From NCBI RefSeq assembly GCF_900169505.1, contig NZ_LT827021.1, positions 744,001-808,000 on the forward strand: a DNA stretch of 64,000 nucleotides, in the 5' to 3' direction. Made by a program: the position numbers and the translations under genes. This document shows positions 58,581 to 64,000 of the stretch, piece after piece; the first letter of the stretch is position 1; the number at the start of each line of letters is the position of its first letter. This DNA is from Arabiibacter massiliensis. Its GTDB lineage: Bacteria > Actinomycetota > Coriobacteriia > Coriobacteriales > Eggerthellaceae. A model generated the notes under the pieces. The model saw nothing but the letters and a program-made list of their open reading frames with translations. It had not been told where the DNA came from and searched no databases.

Positions 58581-59334
58581 GGACGAGGCGGCGCGCCAGG
58601 CCGAGGAGCTGCGCGCCGACTTCGGCAAGGACAACCTCTCCCCCATCGACGTGCTCGCCTGCGCGCGCGAGGTTCCGCGGCTCACCACGGTGGCCTACCC
58701 GCTGGGCGACTCCATCAGCGGCATGTGCGTCAAGCACGACGACTTCTCGCTCATCGCGTACAACTCCGCCCAGACGCTCGGCCGGCAGCGCTTCACGCTC
58801 GCCCACGAGCTGTACCACCTGTTCTTCGACGACGCGGCCGCCACGACCGTCTGCCCGAAGAGTACGAAGCGCTACGACGAGGCAGAGTGGGCGGCCGATA
58901 CGTTCGCCTCGCATTTCCTGCTGCCCTACCACGCCCTGCGAAACGAGCTGCGGGCACAGGGGCTCGCCCCGGACGCAGCGGTAAACGACGAGCGATTGCT
59001 CGCATCCGTCGTGGCCATCGAGCAGAAGTTCGGCATCTCGCGCCTGGCCCTTCTCGTGCGCCTGCAGGACGAGGGGATCGTGAACGCTGCGCAGAAAGAC
59101 GCGCTCGGCCGCAACGTGAAGGCGGGCGCCCGCAGGCTCGGCTACCCGACGGCCCTGTATGAGCCGCTCCGCGGGAGCAGGGCGCGCATGGCCGACGGCG
59201 ACTACATCGATCGCATAGCGGACCTCTTCGGCGAGGGCGTCCTGTCGCAAGGCAAGGCGGAGGAGCTCTTGGCCGACGGGTTCCGCGACGACATCTTCAT
59301 CGAGACCTTCGAGGACGGCGAGCTCGTTGACTGA
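58570..59334 (+). CDS. ImmA/IrrE-family metallopeptidase
   Basis: A 254-residue protein. The zinc-peptidase motif is FTLAHELYHLFFDD with HExxH at 79-83, and a second-helix EAEWAADTFASHFLLP follows. The C-terminal 100 residues are helical (VNAAQKDALGRNVKAGARRLGYP, then YIDRIADLFGEGVLSQGKAEELL). ImmA/IrrE peptidases cleave or bind partner Xre repressors under stress. It overlaps the Xre gene by 11 bases and the PIN-like gene by 8 bases, so the three are one translational unit. Confidence 0.9.
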   Translation: MRRRDEAARQAEELRADFGKDNLSPIDVLACAREVPRLTTVAYPLGDSISGMCVKHDDFSLIAYNSAQTLGRQRFTLAHELYHLFFDDAAATTVCPKSTKRYDEAEWAADTFASHFLLPYHALRNELRAQGLAPDAAVNDERLLASVVAIEQKFGISRLALLVRLQDEGIVNAAQKDALGRNVKAGARRLGYPTALYEPLRGSRARMADGDYIDRIADLFGEGVLSQGKAEELLADGFRDDIFIETFEDGELVD

Positions 59335-59878
59335 GCCGCTCTTCTTCGACACCGACTGCCTGTCGGCCTTCCTCTGGACCGATCAGGGAAGCATCGTCAC
59401 GCGGCTCTATCCCGGGCGCGTCGTCGTGCCCCAGTCGGTGCTCGACGAGCTCTCGCGCGTCACCGCGCCCGCCTTCAAAGAGCGTGTGGCAGCGCTGACT
59501 GCGAGCACGGACGTCGAGGTTCGCGACATCGACCTCTCCTCGCCGGCCTTCCCGCTGTATCGCCAGATGACAAGCCGACCGAAGCCGGGCTTCAAGGTGG
59601 TTGGCCGCGGCGAGGCGGCGGCCATGGCGCTCGCCGTCGTCCATCAGGGCGTCGTGGCCAGCAACAACTTCCGTGACACCGCCGCCTACATCCGCGCCTT
59701 CAACTTGAAGTACAAGACGACGGGGAGCATCCTCGTGGAGGCATACGAGAACGGCTTGGTTTCGGAGGCGGAGGCGAACGCGATCTGGGCCGACATGCTC
59801 TCCGAAGGCCGCTGGATCGGCGCGCGCAGCTTCACTGAATTCCTCGCCAAGCCCATCGATCCGCTGGCCGGCCTCTAG
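59327..59878 (+). CDS. PIN-domain-like putative toxin or nuclease
   Basis: A 183-residue protein with an acidic-residue layout of the PIN fold. FFDTDCLSAFL carries Asp8 and Asp10, VLDELSR carries Glu41, GRGEAAAMALA carries Glu96, and ASNNFRD carries Asp117. The TTG at 59327 is the start that keeps these; it overlaps the ImmA gene by 8 bases. The Xre-COG2856-PIN order has been predicted as a toxin-antitoxin-type module in comparative surveys. RNase activity here is inferred, not shown. Confidence 0.78.
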   Translation: MTEPLFFDTDCLSAFLWTDQGSIVTRLYPGRVVVPQSVLDELSRVTAPAFKERVAALTASTDVEVRDIDLSSPAFPLYRQMTSRPKPGFKVVGRGEAAAMALAVVHQGVVASNNFRDTAAYIRAFNLKYKTTGSILVEAYENGLVSEAEANAIWADMLSEGRWIGARSFTEFLAKPIDPLAGL

Positions 59879-59927
59879 CTTGCCTTCTCACTGAAAACCC
59901 CCTTGCCCGCCATGGTAGAATGGCCCC

Positions 59928-61154
59928 ATGGACGAAGCGCGGACATACCGGTTGAAGCTTTTCGACGTCGACGTGGCGTGGTTCACGCTTGCGCGCGATG
60001 CACGCACGGGAGCGCGTTGCATGAACGCCGAGGTGGATGAAGGCAAGCGCCACCTGCTTCCCTTCCGCATGACAGGCGAGCCCGCCTCGGTGGAGCGTTG
60101 GATTCGCGCGCGCACCATCTCGAAGAACCGGACGTACGCCTCGCGCATCGTGCGGCAATACGGGATTCATCTCGACGACCCCATCCAGATACTCGACGCC
60201 TGCAACGCGCTCTCCCTGAACGATGCCTACTGGGTTGTTCCCGAGGGATCGAACGCGATGTTCGCCGAGAAGAACCTCTACGAGAACGATTTCGACGACC
60301 TCGTCGCAACCGTGGCCTTTTCGGGTATCGTCGACTCATCCCGAACGCCGACCGGCCCTTCCGGCGAGCTCACCACCAGCGGCCAGTTCCCCAAGGCCTG
60401 GCGCATCCACGAAGGGAAACGCTTCCTCTACAAGGCGGGCTCCCTCAACACGAACGGGCTGGAGCCGTTCGCGGAGCTTTTCGCCGCCCAGCTGTCCGTT
60501 GCTCTCGGGATCTATCATACCACTTACGACCTGGCTGAATGGCACGGATCGCTCTGCAGCGCCTGTCCGCTGTTCACCAGTCGCGAAACAGGCTTCACGT
60601 CCTTTGCGGCCACGTTCGGCGTCCTGCCCTTCGAAGAGGCCGCAGCCGTGTATTTCGGGTTAGGCGAGGAGGCGTTCAGCCTATTCGCAGGCATGTCGGT
60701 GCTCGATGCGCTCACGGCCAACGATGATAGACATCTGAACAACTTCGGTTTCCTCTTCGACAACGCCTCGCGGCGCATAACCGGCGCGGCGCCGGTGTTC
60801 GACAACAACCTGGCGCTGTTCATGCGCGACATCGATTCGGGCTTGACCGCCGCCGACCTCGCATCCACGGCGGCGTGTTACCGTGGCCAGATGGACGTGA
60901 CGCTGGACTACCAGGCAGAGTACCTGATGACCGCCGACATGAAGGATCGCCTCGCGCTTTTGCGCAAATTCGAACTCACGCCGCATCCCGTGCGCGCCCT
61001 TGCAGACGAATACGTCGACCTTCTCAACGAGTACATCCAACTGCGAATGGAGCATCTGCTTGCCTTGCCGACGGTGGATGCGGCCGATCTCCGCCGTAAG
61101 CTGCATCGCATGGCAGAGGCACGCACTACGGATCCCTTCGCACCCGAACGGTGA
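59928..61154 (+). CDS. HipA-like kinase-fold protein, standalone
   Basis: A 408-residue protein. The N-terminal 110 residues (TISKNRTYASRIVRQYGI, then LDACNALSLNDAYWVVP) match the extension seen in Firmicutes and Actinobacteria HipA-like proteins. The kinase part has RFLYKAG (Lys169), the catalytic loop ANDDRHLNNFGF (264-274) and the metal-binding FDN (291-293). HipA phosphorylates glutamyl-tRNA synthetase; the target of this divergent form is unknown. There is no adjacent HipB partner, although Xre proteins occur upstream. A TAGAAT box lies about 17 bases before the ATG. Confidence 0.85.
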   Translation: MDEARTYRLKLFDVDVAWFTLARDARTGARCMNAEVDEGKRHLLPFRMTGEPASVERWIRARTISKNRTYASRIVRQYGIHLDDPIQILDACNALSLNDAYWVVPEGSNAMFAEKNLYENDFDDLVATVAFSGIVDSSRTPTGPSGELTTSGQFPKAWRIHEGKRFLYKAGSLNTNGLEPFAELFAAQLSVALGIYHTTYDLAEWHGSLCSACPLFTSRETGFTSFAATFGVLPFEEAAAVYFGLGEEAFSLFAGMSVLDALTANDDRHLNNFGFLFDNASRRITGAAPVFDNNLALFMRDIDSGLTAADLASTAACYRGQMDVTLDYQAEYLMTADMKDRLALLRKFELTPHPVRALADEYVDLLNEYIQLRMEHLLALPTVDAADLRRKLHRMAEARTTDPFAPER

Positions 61155-61175
61155 TGCCCCTCTTCCTGCCGCTCC

Positions 61176-61652
61176 CTACGCCGCGGGGGCGATGGTGCCG
61201 CCGTAGATGGCGTAGCCCTGCTGGGCGCTCGTGACGTAGATGCTCTCCACGTGGAGCGCCGCCTTCAGGTCGTCGATGAGGCCGAGCACCTCCTGCTCGC
61301 CCGCATGGATGCCCGTGTACACCAGCGTGCCGTTCTCCACCAGGTTGCCCGCGTCGTCGGTGAAGCCGCCTTGCGCCTCGATCACGGTGTAGCCGCCGCC
61401 CACGGCCGATACCAGCGGCGTGGCCAGGGCCTTCGCCTCGTCGAACGAGAGCTCCTGCGCGCCCGTATCCGCATCGGCCAGCCCCACGTACAGCGTGAAC
61501 GCGACGCCCTCCTGCGTGGTGACCTCGTTCACGAGGCCGATGCTCGGTCCTGACGCCGGCTCGGTTGCGGCGCATCCTGCCAGCGCGCCGCCTCCGAAAG
61601 CCGCAGCCGCCAGCACCATCGCGAGCAAGCCCGCCTTCGCCTTCGCGTTCAT
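61176..61652 (-). CDS. DUF3574-like small lipoprotein
   Basis: A 158-residue protein with a lipoprotein signal (GGALAGC, Cys27). The mature part (FTLYVGLADADTGAQELSFDEAKALATPLVSAVGGGYTVIEAQGGF) resembles the compact alpha-beta fold of DUF3574-type proteins. Function is unknown. AAAGGAG precedes the ATG at 61652. It converges on the HipA-like gene with a 21-base gap. Confidence 0.75.
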   Translation of the reverse strand: MNAKAKAGLLAMVLAAAAFGGGALAGCAATEPASGPSIGLVNEVTTQEGVAFTLYVGLADADTGAQELSFDEAKALATPLVSAVGGGYTVIEAQGGFTDDAGNLVENGTLVYTGIHAGEQEVLGLIDDLKAALHVESIYVTSAQQGYAIYGGTIAPAA

Positions 61653-61770
61653 CGCCGCTCCTTTCGCGCGCCCTTTCGGGAGATTCGCCTTTCGCGCAAT
61701 GGTAGGGGCTGCCGGGCTGCCGTGCAAGCGAAGCGCATAATCAGACGCGATATGCGCGAAACAGGCTCTC

Positions 61771-62757
61771 TCAGAAGTACCGGCGCACGCCCGCCTCGCC
61801 CTCCTCGCGGCGCACGAGGCCGCGGTCGGCCAGGTGATCGAGGATCACGAGGCCCTCCATGAGGATGCACCAGCGCTGCACGAACGAGATGTCCTCCCAC
61901 GCGTCGTGCGGCACGTTCCACTTGATGCGGCGGACGACCTGCTCGCCGGTCAGGCCCGGATGGGCGGCCACGATGCCCGCGGCCTCCTCCAGGCGCTCGC
62001 GATGGTGCGCCTCGAGCCAGTCGATGCGCTCGGCGAAGTCGTCGCGCGGCTCGCCATGCGACACGAACAGCCGCGAGCAGCCGAGCGCGCGCACCTTCGC
62101 CAGGCTGTCGAGGTAGGCTTGCAGGGAGTCCGCGCCGTCGGGCGAGGGCGCGATGCCCGGCGAGATGACGAACAGCACGTGGTCGCCGCCGAACAGGATG
62201 CCCGAGTCGGGCTCGAACAGCGCGAGGTGCCCCGGCGTATGGCCCGGCACCTCGATCACTTGGAAGCGGAAGCGGCCGACGGGCACCTCGTCGCCCTCCG
62301 AGACGAACGTCGCGCGCACCCGCTCGGGGTCGAACAGCGGCGGCTCCACGGCATAGCGCGCGTAGCCCGAGGCGTCCGAAGCGCCCACGCCCTCCGCCAC
62401 GAGCCGGCGGCGCGAGGCGTCGTAGGCCGTCGAGGCCCTCGAGGCGCGCACCGCGTCGAAGTCGACGGCGCTCATCAGCAGCGGCGCGCCCTCGGGCACG
62501 ACGCGGTCGACGAGCCCCGCATGGTCGAGGTGCAGGTGCGTGAGGAAGAACGTCGCCCGCGCGCGGTCTACCCCCAGCTCGTCGAGGGCGGCGTCGAGCA
62601 CGCCCGCCCCCTCGTCGGTGGGCGCGCCCGTGTCCACCACGAGCGCCTCGCCGCCGTCCATCACGACGAAGCAGTTCGTGGCGCTCGTGCTCACGTTGGC
62701 GAAGGGAACCTTGATCTCGAACACATCGGGATTTGCATTGACCTGGGTGTATGACAT
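61771..62757 (-). CDS. MBL-fold metallohydrolase
   Basis: A 328-residue protein. The zinc motif is HLHLDH at 74-79, VPGHTPGHLALF and GDHVLF supply further ligands, and the C-terminal helical extension has LTGEQVVRRIKWNVPHDAWEDI with a winged-helix look. This resembles RNase Z-unrelated glyoxalase II-like or lactamase B2 hydrolases. The substrate is unknown. It follows ftsY by 10 bases and is probably cotranscribed. Confidence 0.9.
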   Translation of the reverse strand: MSYTQVNANPDVFEIKVPFANVSTSATNCFVVMDGGEALVVDTGAPTDEGAGVLDAALDELGVDRARATFFLTHLHLDHAGLVDRVVPEGAPLLMSAVDFDAVRASRASTAYDASRRRLVAEGVGASDASGYARYAVEPPLFDPERVRATFVSEGDEVPVGRFRFQVIEVPGHTPGHLALFEPDSGILFGGDHVLFVISPGIAPSPDGADSLQAYLDSLAKVRALGCSRLFVSHGEPRDDFAERIDWLEAHHRERLEEAAGIVAAHPGLTGEQVVRRIKWNVPHDAWEDISFVQRWCILMEGLVILDHLADRGLVRREEGEAGVRRYF

Positions 62758-62767
62758 GGAGTCGGCC

Positions 62768-63688
62768 CTACCCGCGCTCGTCGAAGTCGCCGACGAGGGC
62801 GCGGGCGAAGTCGTGGGCGTCGAAGTCCTTGAGGTCGTCGAGGCCCTCGCCCACGCCTATCTTGAGCACCGGCAGCTCCAGCTCGTGGCTCACGGCCAAC
62901 GCGATGCCGCCCTTCGCCGTGCCGTCGAGCTTCGTGATGATCACGCCGTCCAGGTCGAGCGCTCGGTCGAACTCGCGCGCCTGCTGCAGGCCGTTCTGCC
63001 CGGTGGTGGCGTCGATCACGAGCACGGTGAACACGGGCAGCTGCGAGCGCTTGCGCACCACGTTCACCACCTTCTCGAGCTCGCGCATGAGGTCGGCCGA
63101 CGTGTGGAGGCGCCCCGCCGTGTCGATGAGCACGAGGTCGGTGCCTTGCGTCTCGGCGCGCTCGAGGGTGTCGTAGCACACGCTCGCCGGGTCGCTGCCG
63201 CGCTCGCGCGTGACCACCTCCACGCCGGCGCGGCGCGCCCACACCTCGAGCTGCTCGATAGCCGCCGCGCGGAACGTGTCGGCGCTGCCGAGGAGCACCG
63301 TGCGGCCCGCGTCCGTGGCCTCCTTGGCGAGCTTGCCCACCGTGGTGGTCTTGCCCGTGCCGTTGATGCCCACGAACAGCACCACAGCCGGCTCGCCGCC
63401 GAGCACATCCTCGCCGCCCGGCGTGAACGTGGCCGCTATCTGGTCGTTCAGCAGATCGAGCACCGCGTACGCGTCGGGAAGCGCGCGGCGCGTGGCCTGG
63501 TCGCGCAGGTTCTCCACGATCTCCGAGGCCGCCGCTCCCCCGATATCGGCCAGGATGAGCGTCTCCTCCAGGCCGTCCCAGAAGTCCTCGTCCAAGTCCG
63601 GCCCGCGGTCAAGCAGGACGTTCATCTGCTCCTTGAACTTGTCGCGCGAGCGGGACAGCCCCTCGCTGATCCTATCGAAAAATCCCAT
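62768..63688 (-). CDS. ftsY: Signal recognition particle receptor FtsY
   Basis: A 306-residue GTPase. A short N domain (MGFFDRISEGLSRSRDKFKEQMNVLL) precedes FVGINGTGKTTTVGKLAKEA, LGSADTFRAAAIEQLEVWA, LIDTAGRLHTSADLM and TKLDGTAKGGIALA. It docks Ffh-ribosome complexes at the membrane. The acidic A domain of some FtsY proteins is absent, as in many actinobacterial forms. AAAGGAG precedes the ATG at 63688. Confidence 0.96.
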   Translation of the reverse strand: MGFFDRISEGLSRSRDKFKEQMNVLLDRGPDLDEDFWDGLEETLILADIGGAAASEIVENLRDQATRRALPDAYAVLDLLNDQIAATFTPGGEDVLGGEPAVVLFVGINGTGKTTTVGKLAKEATDAGRTVLLGSADTFRAAAIEQLEVWARRAGVEVVTRERGSDPASVCYDTLERAETQGTDLVLIDTAGRLHTSADLMRELEKVVNVVRKRSQLPVFTVLVIDATTGQNGLQQAREFDRALDLDGVIITKLDGTAKGGIALAVSHELELPVLKIGVGEGLDDLKDFDAHDFARALVGDFDERG

Positions 63689-63790
63689 GCGGGCTCCTTT
63701 CTCAACAACCTGGAACAGTGTAGCGCAACGAAAGACCCGCGTCAGCGGCAGGGCGAGCCGAAACCGCAGCGTTCCCGCAAGTTCGAGAAT

Positions 63791-63821
63791 GTCCCAAATG
63801 GGGACTGTCCCCGTTTGGGAC
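63791..63821. repeat. GGGGAC-core hairpin
   Basis: GTCCCAAATGGGGAC-T-GTCCCCGTTTGGGAC is a 31-bp hairpin with one mismatch. It is nearly identical to the hairpin at 20106-20136, 43 kb away. It lies just after the stop of the gene entering from the right edge and may end its transcription. Confidence 0.85.
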
Positions 63822-63828
63822 ATCGGCG

Positions 63829-64000
63829 TCAGCGGCGCGGGTCGGCCTCCTGCTCGGCGCGGATCTTGCGTAAGGTGCGCGTGTACCCGACGAAAGGCAG
63901 GAACGAGAACACGAAGCCGGCGGCGAAGGCGATGCACGCCACGAGGCACGCCCACGATAAGAGCCCGTCGCCCCGAGCCGAGAACCGCGCCTCGAGCGCG
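63829..64000 (-). CDS. C-terminus of a membrane protein (cut by window edge)
   Basis: The last 57 codons are present: one hydrophobic helix (LLSWACLVACIAFAAGFVFSFLPFVGY) and a basic cytoplasmic tail (TRTLRKIRAEQEADPRR) before TGA. No family can be assigned from this piece. It is upstream of ftsY on the same strand, with a hairpin repeat between. Confidence 0.6.
   Translation of the reverse strand, partial: ALEARFSARGDGLLSWACLVACIAFAAGFVFSFLPFVGYTRTLRKIRAEQEADPRR

Overview
The window is a 64 kb stretch of high-GC, gene-dense chromosome. It fits an anaerobic actinobacterium of the class Coriobacteriia, most likely family Eggerthellaceae (the Eggerthella/Gordonibacter group). The reasons are split FAD/FMN/multiheme cytochrome c reductases, TAT-exported molybdopterin enzymes, LuxR-type regulators carrying a 12-helix membrane domain, and a DUF5692 membrane protein, all beside ordinary Gram-positive housekeeping genes. 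The family assignment is inference from gene content. No rRNA, tRNA, CRISPR array, prophage or intact transposase gene was recognised.

Layout. 1-2 kb: end of the rplS-rnhB pair and an AzlCD amino-acid exporter. 2-7 kb: ClC channel, a one-piece TAT-exported flavin reductase and its convergent 12-TM LuxR regulator. 7-11 kb: dGTPase-like HD protein, a three-gene DUF3791/DUF3990 toxin-antitoxin-like operon, mtnA. 11-19 kb: calcium-type P-ATPase, a three-gene cell-envelope operon with an LAxTG-anchored SGNH hydrolase, and a sensor kinase fused to an RsiV-like domain that is frameshifted by an exact 43-bp tandem duplication. 19-28 kb: a perfect 16-bp parS site, a tandem-MarR regulator, a three-gene flavin/cytochrome c reductase operon facing a divergent TetR regulator with palindromic operators, a DUF5692 protein and an AAA_14/DUF4143 ATPase. 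28-40 kb: CPA2 antiporter, 7TM-GGDEF cyclase, and the lepB-glyQ-glyS-ppsR-ppdK group. 40-50 kb: a seven-gene molybdenum oxidoreductase operon with a second 12-TM LuxR gene upstream. 50-57 kb: lepB, trmD, rimM, khpA, rpsP, GNAT, ABC transporter and ffh. 57-61 kb: an accessory island of Xre, zinc-ribbon, Xre-ImmA-PIN and HipA-like genes. 61-64 kb: lipoprotein, MBL hydrolase, ftsY.

How the genes work together. Two modules serve anaerobic respiration: electrons pass from the quinone pool through NapC-like, NapH/NapG-like or DmsC-like membrane proteins to exported flavin or molybdenum reductases, under 12-TM LuxR or TetR regulators. Two accessory clusters (8.8-9.8 kb and 57.4-61.2 kb) look like toxin-antitoxin or defence modules. 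Both SRP GTPases (ffh, ftsY) and two signal peptidases give the right half a secretion theme.

Intergenic DNA is unusually structured. It holds long perfect inverted repeats (25-31 bp arms), two identical 57-bp hairpins 10 kb apart, GGGGAC-core hairpins, and a palindromic repeat beginning GTCATCCTGAGCGG. Several of these supply the stop codons of neighbouring genes. The usual trmD-rplS neighbourhood is split here by about 50 kb.
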